From: Flavobacterium anhuiense
GTDB taxonomy: Bacteria; Bacteroidota; Bacteroidia; Flavobacteriales; Flavobacteriaceae
Assembly: GCF_900101855.1 (NCBI RefSeq)
Contig: NZ_FMVC01000006.1
Location: forward strand, 124,001 to 188,000
DNA length: 64,000 nt
Reading direction: 5' to 3'
The translations under genes were made by a program, and so were the position numbers. A model generated the notes under the pieces. It made no database searches. It was not told the DNA's origin and worked only from the letters and a program-made list of their open reading frames with translations. Positions 25,676 through 34,235 of this stretch are shown piece by piece (the stretch's first letter is position 1; each line of letters opens with the position of its first letter).

Positions 25676-26743
25676 TTATCTAAAGATACCCAAATCTACT
25701 TTTAACGAAAAAATATTAGAATATAATGCGGTACTTTGGTTTCCTAAATCAGTCAAAGCGTAATCAATTTGTATGCCTTTATATCTAAATCCCAAACCAA
25801 TATTAGGCTGAAAATTTACTTTTTCGGTGTTATCTAGCTGCGTTACATTCTGAAAGTTTCCTGCTCCAGCGCGCACAAAAACTAAATCGGTATAGCCAAA
25901 CTCAAACCCTAGAGCTGGGTCTATACTTATAGCTTTTGAAGAAATAATGTCATTTGTTTGTTCAAAACGCATATTTAAATTAGCTGAGGTCACAAGACTG
26001 CATTCGTTATGAAAATCAAATCTTTTTGAAACTCCCAATTGTGCTTTTGGCAATGTTATCTCTGTGCTTTCTGGCAAAGTATTATTTTCTCCCGGAATTG
26101 CATTGGCGATTTTTTCATATTCTTCTTCATCAATATTCCAAACGTTGTAAGTTGTAGTGATGTCGCGAAGCATTAAACCAAATTTCCAATCATTTCTTTC
26201 AAATTGAAGTCCAATATCAAATCCAAAACCCCACGAATTGGCAAATTTTCCAATCACTCTTCGAATTACTTTTGCGTTTACACCGTATTGAAATCCGTCA
26301 ACAGGCAGTTTTCTTGCATAAGAAAAAGTAAAACCATAATCTGCTGTAGAAAAGAGACTGATTCTGTTGTAATCAATATTTCCTTGATTATCGATTAACT
26401 GTGTAGTGTCCATGATGTCGTCGACTCCAAAACGAATCATCGAAATTCCCCAAGCACTTCTGTCGTCAATTGGACTTGCGTAACCAATGTAATCGTATTG
26501 CGCAATATTGGCAAAGTAGCTGGCATGCATTAAAGCGATTTGATGATCTTCGAGATGCGTCAAACCTGCTGGATTCCAGTAAACTGCATTTACGTCATTT
26601 GAAGAGGCAGTTACGGCACTTGCCATTCCAAGAGCAGCAGCATCGACCCCAATATTCATAAATTCATTCGAATATTTTCGAACGGTTTGCGCATACTGAA
26701 AAGTACAACTCCAAAAGAATAAAAACACTAAATATTTCTTCAA
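25676..26743 (-). CDS. PorV/PorQ-like outer membrane protein (PorV2 type)
   Basis: A 355-residue protein with a signal peptide ending near QYAQ (residue 19). It then has ALGMASAVTASSNDVNAVYWNPAGL, the conserved first hairpin of the FadL-like PorV/UPF0164 beta-barrel family, followed by alternating strands to the C-terminus (SLKVDLGIFR). PorV proteins assist the type IX secretion system at the outer membrane; PorV2 paralogues are common in Flavobacterium, but their task is less clear. It is the first gene of a probable two-gene unit with the DUF4105 gene. No other T9SS gene is in the window. Confidence 0.78.
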   Translation of the reverse strand: MKKYLVFLFFWSCTFQYAQTVRKYSNEFMNIGVDAAALGMASAVTASSNDVNAVYWNPAGLTHLEDHQIALMHASYFANIAQYDYIGYASPIDDRSAWGISMIRFGVDDIMDTTQLIDNQGNIDYNRISLFSTADYGFTFSYARKLPVDGFQYGVNAKVIRRVIGKFANSWGFGFDIGLQFERNDWKFGLMLRDITTTYNVWNIDEEEYEKIANAIPGENNTLPESTEITLPKAQLGVSKRFDFHNECSLVTSANLNMRFEQTNDIISSKAISIDPALGFEFGYTDLVFVRAGAGNFQNVTQLDNTEKVNFQPNIGLGFRYKGIQIDYALTDLGNQSTALYSNIFSLKVDLGIFR

Positions 26744-26900
26744 CTGATATGTTTTTGCAGATCGATGCCTGTTTTAAAAATTTTTATCAAAAATATAATA
26801 TTTTACTCATCTAATAAGTTCCTTTGCTTAAATATTCCCAAAGTCGCGCTTCGAAATAAAAAACTCTCGAAAAAACTCGTTTTGCATCCAGTTATTATAC

Positions 26901-26908
26901 TAAATTTG
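26901..26908 (+). promoter_or_regulatory. -7 promoter element upstream of pssA
   Basis: TAAATTTG matches the Bacteroidota -7 consensus and ends 28 nt before the pssA start. A TTTG stands upstream at 26881-26884, but the spacing is 16 rather than 19 nt. Confidence 0.5.
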
Positions 26909-26936
26909 TTCTCTGCCATTATCAAATTTTTAAGCT

Positions 26937-27647
26937 ATGAATATCAAAAAGCATATCCCAAATCTAATTACATTAATAAATCTTTTCTGCGGTTGTGTCG
27001 CAATTGTTTATGTTTCTCAGAACGATTATTTAATGGCTTTTTATATGGTTTGCTTAGGAATCTTTTTTGATTTCTTTGATGGTTTTTTTGCCAGATTATT
27101 TAAAGTGTCAAGTCCGCTTGGGTTGCAGTTGGATTCTTTGGCAGATATGGTAACAAGCGGTGTAACGCCTGGATATGTGATGTACAGCATGTTTACCAAC
27201 AGCGCACATGAATTAGGATCGCATCCAGCAATTCCGTTTTTAGGATTTATTATCACTTTGGGATCTTGCTATCGTTTGGCTAATTTTAACATCGATACAC
27301 GTCAGACGGATTCTTTTATCGGATTGCCTACGCCTGCAAACGCTTTGTTTATTTTAAGCCTTCCTTTGGTAATTTCATTTTCAGATTCGTTAATGGTTTT
27401 AGAAATTTTAACCAATCAATGGGTTTTATTGGTGATAACGCTGTGTAGTGCTTATATTTTAAATGCTGAAATTCCGTTGTTTGCTTTAAAAATTAAAAAA
27501 TTTAGTTTTAAAGAAAACGCACTTCAAATTGTATTTTTGATCATTTCTGTACTAATGATTGCGTTGCTTCAATATATGGCAATTCCGTTGATTATTGCTT
27601 TTTATGTATTGCTGTCGATCATTAATAATCTTTTTTTGAAAAAGTAA
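26937..27647 (+). CDS. pssA: CDP-diacylglycerol--serine O-phosphatidyltransferase
   Basis: This 236-residue integral membrane enzyme makes phosphatidylserine, the precursor of phosphatidylethanolamine, from CDP-diacylglycerol and serine. The CDP-alcohol phosphotransferase motif is complete near residues 45-75: DFFDGFFAR, then G and D-x3-D in LGLQLDSLADMVTSG. The short N-terminus NIKKHIPNLITLINLFCG and about six to eight helices fit the Gram-positive/Bacteroidota type II PssA. It is followed 9 nt later by a GH25 gene on the same strand. Phosphatidylglycerophosphate synthase is less likely given the ASGVTPG-like loop. Confidence 0.9.
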   Translation: MNIKKHIPNLITLINLFCGCVAIVYVSQNDYLMAFYMVCLGIFFDFFDGFFARLFKVSSPLGLQLDSLADMVTSGVTPGYVMYSMFTNSAHELGSHPAIPFLGFIITLGSCYRLANFNIDTRQTDSFIGLPTPANALFILSLPLVISFSDSLMVLEILTNQWVLLVITLCSAYILNAEIPLFALKIKKFSFKENALQIVFLIISVLMIALLQYMAIPLIIAFYVLLSIINNLFLKK

Positions 27648-27656
27648 TTCTGTTTA

Positions 27657-28511
27657 ATGGCAAGAAAAACGACTTATCGTAAAACATATTCAAGAAAACC
27701 AGCTGGAAGATCTTTTCTAAGCAGACTTTTTCGAGGACTTTTATTGATTTTTTTCGGACTTTTATTCATTGGGATAATTTATCATTATCGCAAAGGGCTT
27801 GCTTATTATTTAGGTTTTAGAACAGAAAAAGTTTTAGAAGAAGATGAGGTTGATAAACATCTTTCTGATGTGCGAAACATTCGAGTTCTCGAAAATCATA
27901 AAGGAAAAGTAATTGGAATTGATGTTTCTGAATTTCAAGGAAAGGTAGATTGGGAAGAAGTCGAAATCTTGGACGAAAAATATCCTGTTCAGTTTGTTTT
28001 TATTCGCGCAACTGCTGGAAATGATCGTGTAGATAGGCAATTTAAAAGAAATTGGGAAGGTGCAAAAGAAAATAAAATCATGCGTGGCGCCTATCATTAT
28101 TATCGCCCAAACGAAAATTCTATTGAACAGGCAGATCTATTCATTAAAACAGTAAAATTGCAGAAAGGAGATCTTCCGCCTGTTTTAGATATTGAAAAAT
28201 TACCTAAAAATCAGCCTTTGGACAGTTTAAAAAAAGGCTTGAAACGTTGGTTGAATAAAGTGGAGAAACATTACCAAGTTCGCCCAATAATTTATTCTGG
28301 AGAAAGATATTATTCAGATTTTTTAAAAGAAGAATTCGGAGATTATTTGTTCTGGATTGCCAATTATAATTTCTACAGAGAGAAAATTGAAGATGATTGG
28401 CTGTTTTGGCAGTTTACAGAAAAAGCTTCTCTGCCAGGAATCAAACATCGCGTTGATGTTAATATTTACAACGGCGATTTAGAACAATTGCATTTTATTA
28501 CAGTGGAATAA
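27657..28511 (+). CDS. Glycoside hydrolase family 25 (lysozyme-type muramidase)
   Basis: Of 284 residues, the first 50 include a basic stretch and one membrane helix (LLLIFFGLLFIGIIYHY), so the enzyme is probably anchored to the inner membrane facing the periplasm. The GH25 domain starts near residue 80 with VIGIDVSEFQGKVDW, then FVFIRATAG, GAYHYYRP and the catalytic pair in PPVLDIEKLP. It ends with LFWQFTEKASLPGIKHRVDVN. It should cut the MurNAc-GlcNAc bond in peptidoglycan. It lies 9 nt after pssA, so the two are likely co-transcribed. Confidence 0.9.
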   Translation: MARKTTYRKTYSRKPAGRSFLSRLFRGLLLIFFGLLFIGIIYHYRKGLAYYLGFRTEKVLEEDEVDKHLSDVRNIRVLENHKGKVIGIDVSEFQGKVDWEEVEILDEKYPVQFVFIRATAGNDRVDRQFKRNWEGAKENKIMRGAYHYYRPNENSIEQADLFIKTVKLQKGDLPPVLDIEKLPKNQPLDSLKKGLKRWLNKVEKHYQVRPIIYSGERYYSDFLKEEFGDYLFWIANYNFYREKIEDDWLFWQFTEKASLPGIKHRVDVNIYNGDLEQLHFITVE

Positions 28512-28524
28512 AAGCCTTCAGTTT

Positions 28525-28752
28525 TCAGAGAGTATTTGATAAAACCAAAATAACAATTATTATAAAAGGCAACAGAAGCATTACAGAATACGGATTGGCA
28601 AAATTTATAGTATAACCCATCCATTGAATCTTTTTAGGAGGAAGCAATCTTTTGTCTTTAGGGTTATAATAAAAGCTATTGAAGAAATACCAATTCTTTG
28701 GATCTTTGTGCCAATTATCGTAATCTTCCTGAGTTGGTTTTTCTGATTTCAT
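28525..28752 (-). CDS. Small membrane protein with DUF5808-like motif
   Basis: A 75-residue protein with DPKNWYFFNSFYYNPKDKRLLPPKK, of which the pattern NW-x4-YYNPKDKRLLPPK is typical of DUF5808. After that come GYTINFANPYS and one C-terminal helix (residues about 55-72). Function is unknown for this family. It stands alone on the minus strand between the GH25 gene and lptB, 81 nt from the latter's end. The AT and codon use match the neighbours. Confidence 0.7.
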   Translation of the reverse strand: MKSEKPTQEDYDNWHKDPKNWYFFNSFYYNPKDKRLLPPKKIQWMGYTINFANPYSVMLLLPFIIIVILVLSNTL

Positions 28753-28765
28753 TTTAAATTAGTTT

Positions 28766-28827
28766 GCAGTGACGGTCACAGTTTTCAGTTTCTATTGAGA
28801 CTGTAAACTGAGACTGCGACTGAATAC
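28766..28827. repeat. Intergenic CAGTTTACAG-type repeat, copy 1
   Basis: This stretch between the DUF5808 gene and lptB is made of short related units (CAGTTTTCAGTTT, ACTGTAAACTGAGACTG, GCGACTG). The same kind of sequence, including a shared CGGTCACAGTTT on one strand, occurs at 34144-34235. It looks like a dispersed, simple-unit intergenic repeat. Confidence 0.55.
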
Positions 28828-28833
28828 TTTTTT

Positions 28834-29574
28834 CTAAAATTCCAATTTCTTTTTACGAAGCTCGAAGTTTTGTCCAAGATAAACACGACGAACCATTTCG
28901 TCTTCTACCAATTCTTCTGGAACTCCAGCTTTTAGAATTCCTCCTTCAAACATTAGATATGTTTTATCCGTAATGGCTAAAGTTTCCTGAACGTTGTGAT
29001 CGGTAATTAAGATTCCGATATTTTTATTTTTTAATTGCGCTACAATTCGTTGAATATCTTCGACCGCAACTGGGTCAACTCCTGCAAAAGGCTCATCCAA
29101 TAAAATAAATTTAGGGTCAGTTGCTAATGCACGCGCGATTTCGGTACGACGACGCTCGCCTCCAGAAAGTAAATCGCCTCGGTTGGTGCGAATATGTTCT
29201 AAGCTGAATTCTTCAATTAAGCTTTCCATTTTAGCAATTTGAGCTTCTTTAGAAAGTTTCGTTAATTGTAAAACGCTCAAGATATTGTCTTCAATACTTA
29301 ATTTTCTAAAAACAGAAGCTTCTTGTGCCAAATAACCAATTCCCTGTTGAGCACGTTTGTACATTGGATAGTCGGTAATATTTAAATCATCAAGAAAAAT
29401 ATTTCCTTGATTTGGTTTTACCAATCCTACAATCATATAGAATGACGTTGTTTTTCCAGCTCCATTTGGCCCTAAAAGCCCCACAATTTCTCCTTGATTT
29501 ACTTCAACAGAAATTCCTTTTACAACACTACGTCCTTTATAGGTTTTGATTAAATTATCGGCTCTTAGCTTCAT
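28834..29574 (-). CDS. lptB: LPS export ABC transporter ATP-binding protein
   Basis: This 246-residue ABC ATPase should drive LptFG-dependent extraction of lipopolysaccharide from the inner membrane. Walker A is GPNGAGKTTS near residue 35, the signature LLSGGERRRTEIARAL, and Walker B FILLDEPFAGVDP; the pattern SGGERRR and DPVAVEDIQ is typical of LptB rather than other ABC proteins. The length is normal. No other lpt gene is nearby. The 161-nt space upstream holds an inverted AT-rich repeat, and no strong promoter is seen there. Confidence 0.95.
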   Translation of the reverse strand: MKLRADNLIKTYKGRSVVKGISVEVNQGEIVGLLGPNGAGKTTSFYMIVGLVKPNQGNIFLDDLNITDYPMYKRAQQGIGYLAQEASVFRKLSIEDNILSVLQLTKLSKEAQIAKMESLIEEFSLEHIRTNRGDLLSGGERRRTEIARALATDPKFILLDEPFAGVDPVAVEDIQRIVAQLKNKNIGILITDHNVQETLAITDKTYLMFEGGILKAGVPEELVEDEMVRRVYLGQNFELRKKKLEF

Positions 29575-29581
29575 TTTTTTT

Positions 29582-29712
29582 AATTAGATAATATCTTAAT
29601 TAGATAATGTGTCAATTTGATAATGAGATAATTATTATTTCTGTTGGCAAAATAAGATAAAATAAATTAATCAATTAAACGAATTAACATATCGTATGAA
29701 AATTATCTAATT
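29582..29712. repeat. AT-rich inverted repeat filling the lptB upstream gap
   Basis: AATTAGATAAT at 29582-29592, repeated directly at 29598-29608, is answered by its reverse complement ATTATCTAATT at 29702-29712. The element fills most of the space between lptB and the AhpD-like gene. A related sequence (AATTAGAAAATTAGATAATT) lies at 54240-54259. Confidence 0.55.
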
Positions 29713-29735
29713 GACTAATTATCTTTATTCTCTAA

Positions 29736-30086
29736 TTATTTGCCCTGCTCTTCAAGTGCTTCCCAGAATTCGTAAGCTCTTCTTAAATGAGGAATAACAA
29801 TTGTTCCTCCAACAAGAGTGGCAATTCCCATTGCTTCCATCATTTCTTCTTTAGAAACACCTTCTTTATAGCTTGTTTCTAAATGGTATTTTACACAGTC
29901 GTCACATCTTAAAACTGTAGAGGCTACCAAACCTAAAAGTTCTTTCGTTTTTACGTCAAGAGCACCTTCTGCGTATGCATTAGTGTCAAGATTAAAAATT
30001 CGCTTTACAATTTTGTTGTTGTCAGCAAGCAGTTTTTCGTTCATTCTAGAACGATAGTCGTTAAATTCTTGAACTATATCAGACAT
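29736..30086 (-). CDS. Carboxymuconolactone decarboxylase family protein (AhpD-like)
   Basis: This 116-residue protein has LRCDDCVKYHLETSYKEGVSKEEMMEAM, the CxxC-x3-H active site of the AhpD/CMD fold, near residues 60-68. TIVIPHLRRAYEFWEAL stands at the end. AhpD-type members reduce a peroxiredoxin partner; others are uncharacterised, so an oxidoreductase role in the cytoplasm is likely but the partner is not known. It overlaps the tatC gene by 8 nt and is therefore translated with it. Confidence 0.88.
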   Translation of the reverse strand: MSDIVQEFNDYRSRMNEKLLADNNKIVKRIFNLDTNAYAEGALDVKTKELLGLVASTVLRCDDCVKYHLETSYKEGVSKEEMMEAMGIATLVGGTIVIPHLRRAYEFWEALEEQGK

Positions 30087-30894
30087 TTTCTTTTAATTTA
30101 TTTTTATAGACAATCTTCGAAATTAGGATACTAACCTCGTAAATAATTAACATTGGAATTGCAACAATAGTCTGGCTCACAACATCAGGTGGTGTTACAA
30201 TAGCAGCGATGATCAAAATCAATATTACAGCGTATTTCCAATATTTTCTTAAGAATTCAGGAGTAACTAATCCTAGTTTTGTTAAGAAATAAATGGCAAT
30301 TGGGAGTTCAAAAAAGATGGCGCTTCCCAAAATACTTGTTTTTACCATTCCCATATAAGATTCCAGCGTGAATTGGTTTTTTACGACATCACTTACAGAG
30401 AATGTTGCAACGAAGTTTATCGACATCGGAATTACAACAAAATACCCAAATAATACTCCTAAAAAGAAAAGTAAAGAAGAAACAAAGATGAATAATTTTG
30501 CATTTTTTCTTTCTTTCTCATAAAGTGCTGGGCTGATAAACTTCCAGATTTCCCACAATATGTAAGGGAAACTCAAAATAAAACCTGCTAGAAGACACAT
30601 CCAAACAAAGATGTTTACTTGGCCTTCCATTTCGGTATTCTGAATAATGAAATTCAGTTCTGTAATACAGATGCTGTCTGCAAATCCTAATGAGTGAGAT
30701 AAGTCGCAAAACCAAACATACGTAAAGAATGTTGGTCTAATTGGACCCAAAATAATTTGATCAAATAAATAATCACTAATAAAATAAGTAACAATTGCCA
30801 TTATAATTGTTGCAAGTGTACTTCTAACCAATAACCATCTTAATTCCTCAAGATGATCTAAAAATGACATCTCGCCAAGATTTTTCTTTGCCAT
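30079..30894 (-). CDS. tatC: Twin-arginine translocase subunit TatC
   Basis: This 271-residue membrane protein has MSFLDHLEELRWLLVRS at the N-terminus (the FLDHLxELR motif of TatC), then six hydrophobic helices and the conserved PFxxWEIWKFISPALYEKERK loop near residue 120. It recognises the twin-arginine signal in folded-protein export. It begins on the last base of kdsD (TAATG) and overlaps the AhpD-like gene, so kdsD-tatC-CMD form one transcript. No tatA gene is in the window. Confidence 0.96.
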   Translation of the reverse strand: MAKKNLGEMSFLDHLEELRWLLVRSTLATIIMAIVTYFISDYLFDQIILGPIRPTFFTYVWFCDLSHSLGFADSICITELNFIIQNTEMEGQVNIFVWMCLLAGFILSFPYILWEIWKFISPALYEKERKNAKLFIFVSSLLFFLGVLFGYFVVIPMSINFVATFSVSDVVKNQFTLESYMGMVKTSILGSAIFFELPIAIYFLTKLGLVTPEFLRKYWKYAVILILIIAAIVTPPDVVSQTIVAIPMLIIYEVSILISKIVYKNKLKENV

Positions 30895-31859
30895 TATACG
30901 ATTCCTTCTTTTAAAATGTCATGTAAATGTAAAACTCCTTTGTATTCTCCATTATCCGCAACAATCAATTGAGTAATTGAAAAGTCTTCTAGAATATTTA
31001 AAGCATCCACAGCCATAGTTTCAGACGAAACTACTTTTGGATTTTTTGACATAATATCTTTTGCGGTTAAATCTGCAATAGTATCTACGTCGTTTAGCAT
31101 TCTTCGGATGTCTCCATCGGTAATAATTCCAACAATTTTATTGTCTTCAATTACTGCAGTAACTCCTAATCTTTTTTCAGAGATTTCGAAAATCGCTTTT
31201 TTGATAGAAGTGTCCGGAGTAACAGCTGGTTTTAATGAATGCTCGATCATATCTTTTACGCGAAGCAGTAATTTTTTTCCTAAAGCACCTCCAGGATGAT
31301 AAACCGCAAAATCTTCTGGTTTGAAATCACGCATTTCCATTAAACAAACCGCTAAAGCGTCGCCCATTACAAGTTGTGCAGTCGTACTGTTTGTTGGAGC
31401 TAAATTGATAGGACAAGCTTCTGTGTCAACAGTTGTATTTAAAACCAAATCAGAGCCTTTTGCTAAGAATGAAGTTGTGTTTCCTGTAATGGCAATCAAA
31501 GTATTTCCGAATCTTTTTAATAAGGGTACGAGGACTTTAATTTCTGGACTATTCCCGCTTTTTGAAATACAAATAATAACATCATCGTTTTGTATCATTC
31601 CTAAATCTCCGTGAATAGCTTCTGCTGCATGCAAAAACATAGAAGGGGTTCCAGTTGAGTTAAAAGTAGCTACCATTTTTTGAGCAATAATGGCGCTTTT
31701 TCCAATTCCTGTAACGATTAGACGTCCTTTAGATTCGTATATGCGTTGGACAGCTTCGTAAAAATTTTCGTCCAAAAAATCAATTAGTTTTGTAATTGCT
31801 TCACTTTCAGAGAGTATTGTTTTCTTGGCGATCGCCAATATATTTTCTTTTGTGATCAA
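30894..31859 (-). CDS. kdsD: Arabinose-5-phosphate isomerase (KpsF/GutQ family)
   Basis: I place the start at a TTG codon at 31859, giving 321 residues, the normal length; the ATG at 31955 would add 32 residues with no family match and would overlap the recQ promoter and start. The SIS domain (about 30-180) contains VTGIGKSAIIAQKMVATF and HAAEAIHGDLGMI, and a CBS pair fills 205-321 (GIITDGDIRRML). It turns ribulose-5-phosphate into arabinose-5-phosphate, the precursor of Kdo for LPS. It leads the kdsD-tatC-CMD operon and is divergent from recQ. Confidence 0.9.
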   Translation of the reverse strand: MITKENILAIAKKTILSESEAITKLIDFLDENFYEAVQRIYESKGRLIVTGIGKSAIIAQKMVATFNSTGTPSMFLHAAEAIHGDLGMIQNDDVIICISKSGNSPEIKVLVPLLKRFGNTLIAITGNTTSFLAKGSDLVLNTTVDTEACPINLAPTNSTTAQLVMGDALAVCLMEMRDFKPEDFAVYHPGGALGKKLLLRVKDMIEHSLKPAVTPDTSIKKAIFEISEKRLGVTAVIEDNKIVGIITDGDIRRMLNDVDTIADLTAKDIMSKNPKVVSSETMAVDALNILEDFSITQLIVADNGEYKGVLHLHDILKEGIV

Positions 31860-31875
31860 AACAGAATATTTAAAA

Positions 31876-31906
31876 TTTGTATGTATAAAAGAAAGTTGTA
31901 TCTTTA
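31876..31906 (+). promoter_or_regulatory. recQ promoter
   Basis: TTTG at 31876-31879 is followed after exactly 19 nt by TATCTTTA at 31899-31906, one base away from TANNTTTG. The end is 39 nt before the recQ start. It lies inside the non-conserved upstream extension of kdsD, which supports the shorter kdsD start. Confidence 0.65.
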
Positions 31907-31913
31907 TGTGTTG

Positions 31914-31921
31914 CAAATTTA
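31914..31921 (-). promoter_or_regulatory. -7 element of the divergent kdsD operon
   Basis: Read on the minus strand this is TAAATTTG, a perfect TANNTTTG. It lies 55 nt ahead of the TTG start of kdsD. No clear -33 element is seen at the usual distance. Confidence 0.5.
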
Positions 31922-31945
31922 TACAAAATACCATTAATATAGAGA

Positions 31946-34141
31946 ATGAATTCAAATGAAATTGAAATACATAAAGAATTAAAGAAGTATTTCGGCTTTA
32001 GCCAATTTAAAGGCTTGCAGGAGCAAGTCATTACGAGCATTTTAGACGGAAAGAATACATTCGTAATTATGCCGACCGGTGGAGGAAAGTCTCTTTGCTA
32101 CCAATTACCGGCTTTAATTCAAGAAGGAACAGCAATTGTTGTTTCTCCATTAATTGCTTTGATGAAAAATCAGGTTGATGCAATTCGAAGCCTTTCGTCT
32201 GAAAATGGAATTGCACATGTATTAAACTCCTCTCTAACTAAAACAGAAATTGCTCAGGTTAAAAAAGATATTACATCTGGATTGACCAAACTTTTGTATG
32301 TCGCCCCTGAATCATTAACAAAAGAAGAATATGTTGCTTTTTTACAAAGCGTGCCTATTTCTTTTGTGGCCATTGATGAGGCGCACTGTATCTCAGAATG
32401 GGGACATGATTTTAGGCCAGAGTATAGAAATCTGCGAAATATAATTAAGCAGCTGGGTAAAGTGCCAATTATTGGACTTACCGCAACCGCAACACCAAAG
32501 GTTCAGGAAGATATTCTGAAAAACCTTGACATGGCCGATGCCAATACTTTTAAAGCATCGTTCAACAGACCGAACTTGTATTATGAAGTTCGTACCAAAA
32601 CAAAAAATATTGAGTCGGATATTATTCGATTTATCAAACAGCATAAAGGCAAATCTGGGATTATTTACTGCTTAAGCCGTAAAAAAGTAGAATCGATTGC
32701 CGAAGTTTTACAAGTAAACGGAATCAGTGCTGTTCCTTATCATGCAGGTTTAGATGCCAAAACGCGGGCCAAACATCAAGATATGTTTTTGATGGAAGAT
32801 GTTGATGTCGTTGTAGCAACAATAGCTTTCGGAATGGGAATCGATAAACCAGACGTTCGTTTTGTAATTCACCATGATATTCCGAAATCTCTTGAAAGTT
32901 ATTACCAAGAAACCGGTCGCGCAGGACGTGACGGTGGAGAAGGGCATTGTCTAGCGTATTACTCTTATAAAGATGTAGAAAAGCTAGAGAAATTTATGTC
33001 TGGAAAACCAGTTGCCGAACAAGAAATTGGTTTTGCACTTTTGCAAGAAGTGGTGGCTTACGCCGAAACTTCAATGTCGCGTAGAAAATTCCTTCTTCAT
33101 TATTTCGGTGAAGAATTTGACAGTGAAACTGGCGAAGGAGCCGATATGGACGACAATGTTCGCAACCCGAAACATAAAGTTGAAGCCAAAGATCAAGTAG
33201 TTAAATTGCTTGAAATTGTTCGCGATACCAAACATATTTACAAATCAAAAGAAATTGTATTTACTTTAATTGGCCGTATCAATGCGGTTATTAAAGCGCA
33301 TAAAACAGATACACAGCCTTATTTTGGTTCTGGTTCAGACCACGACGAAAAATACTGGATGGCATTGTTGAGACAAGTTTTGGTAACAGGACTTTTGTCA
33401 AAAGACATTGAGACTTACGGTGTAATAAAAATTACAAAGGAAGGTTTAGATTTTATCAAAAAGCCAGTTTCGTTTATGATGTCTGAAGATCATGAATACA
33501 CTGAAGCCGATGATGAAACAATTGTTACAGGAGGCAAATCTTCTGGAACAGCAGACGAAGTTTTAACTGGAATGCTTCGCGAACTTCGTAAAAAAGTAGC
33601 TAAAAAACTGGGAGTTCCTCCATTCGTAGTTTTCCAAGATCCTTCAATCGAAGATATGGCTTTAAAATATCCGATAACAATTCAGGAATTATATAATATT
33701 CATGGTGTTGGTGAAGGAAAAGCTAAAAAATACGGAAGCGAATTTGTAGCTTTAATCAGCCGATATGTTGAGGATAATGATATTATTCGTCCAGACGATT
33801 TAGTTGTTAAATCTACAGGAGTGAATTCTGCTAACAAATTATACATCATTCAGAATATTGATAGAAAACTTCCATTAAGTGATATTGCTTCCGCGAAAGG
33901 TTTAACGATGGATGCTTTGATCAAAGAAATGGAACAGATTGTTTATTCTGGAACAAAACTGAACATCAAATATTGGTTAGATGATATTTTGGACGACGAT
34001 CAACAGGAAGAAATTCATGATTATTTCATGGAATCTGAATCTGATAAAATCGAAGACGCACTAAAAGAATTTGACGGCGATTACGATATTGATGAATTGC
34101 GTTTAATGCGTATAAAGTTTATTAGCGAAGTAGCGAATTAA
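31946..34141 (+). CDS. recQ: ATP-dependent DNA helicase RecQ (zinc-site cysteines absent)
   Basis: This 731-residue helicase unwinds DNA in recombination and repair. Seen in order: motif 0 (FGFSQFKGLQEQ), Walker A MPTGGGKSLCYQLP, DEAHCISEWGHDFRPEY, motif VI (YYQETGRAGRDGG), an RQC region from about 370, and an HRDC domain near 535-610. In most RecQ proteins the RQC starts with CRRK and carries three more Cys that bind zinc. Here the matching stretch (378-409) reads SRRK and then ADMDDNVRNPK without any Cys. The last 100 residues are an acidic tail found in the Bacteroidota form. Confidence 0.95.
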   Translation: MNSNEIEIHKELKKYFGFSQFKGLQEQVITSILDGKNTFVIMPTGGGKSLCYQLPALIQEGTAIVVSPLIALMKNQVDAIRSLSSENGIAHVLNSSLTKTEIAQVKKDITSGLTKLLYVAPESLTKEEYVAFLQSVPISFVAIDEAHCISEWGHDFRPEYRNLRNIIKQLGKVPIIGLTATATPKVQEDILKNLDMADANTFKASFNRPNLYYEVRTKTKNIESDIIRFIKQHKGKSGIIYCLSRKKVESIAEVLQVNGISAVPYHAGLDAKTRAKHQDMFLMEDVDVVVATIAFGMGIDKPDVRFVIHHDIPKSLESYYQETGRAGRDGGEGHCLAYYSYKDVEKLEKFMSGKPVAEQEIGFALLQEVVAYAETSMSRRKFLLHYFGEEFDSETGEGADMDDNVRNPKHKVEAKDQVVKLLEIVRDTKHIYKSKEIVFTLIGRINAVIKAHKTDTQPYFGSGSDHDEKYWMALLRQVLVTGLLSKDIETYGVIKITKEGLDFIKKPVSFMMSEDHEYTEADDETIVTGGKSSGTADEVLTGMLRELRKKVAKKLGVPPFVVFQDPSIEDMALKYPITIQELYNIHGVGEGKAKKYGSEFVALISRYVEDNDIIRPDDLVVKSTGVNSANKLYIIQNIDRKLPLSDIASAKGLTMDALIKEMEQIVYSGTKLNIKYWLDDILDDDQQEEIHDYFMESESDKIEDALKEFDGDYDIDELRLMRIKFISEVAN

Positions 34142-34143
34142 AA

Positions 34144-34235
34144 AGTTTACAGTCGCAGTTTACGGTCTCAGTAAACTGCGACTTAAAATTAGTCTCAGTG
34201 CAAAACTGTAAACTGTGACCGAAAACTGAAAACTA
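34144..34235. repeat. Intergenic CAGTTTACAG-type repeat, copy 2
   Basis: Directly after recQ lies a run of related units: GTTTACAGTCGCAGTTTACG, CAGTAAACTGCGACT, AAACTGTAAACTGTGACCG and AAAACTGAAAACT. It is of the same family as 28766-28827. Some units are inverted relative to each other, so local hairpins can form and it may also end transcription between the convergent genes. Confidence 0.55.
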
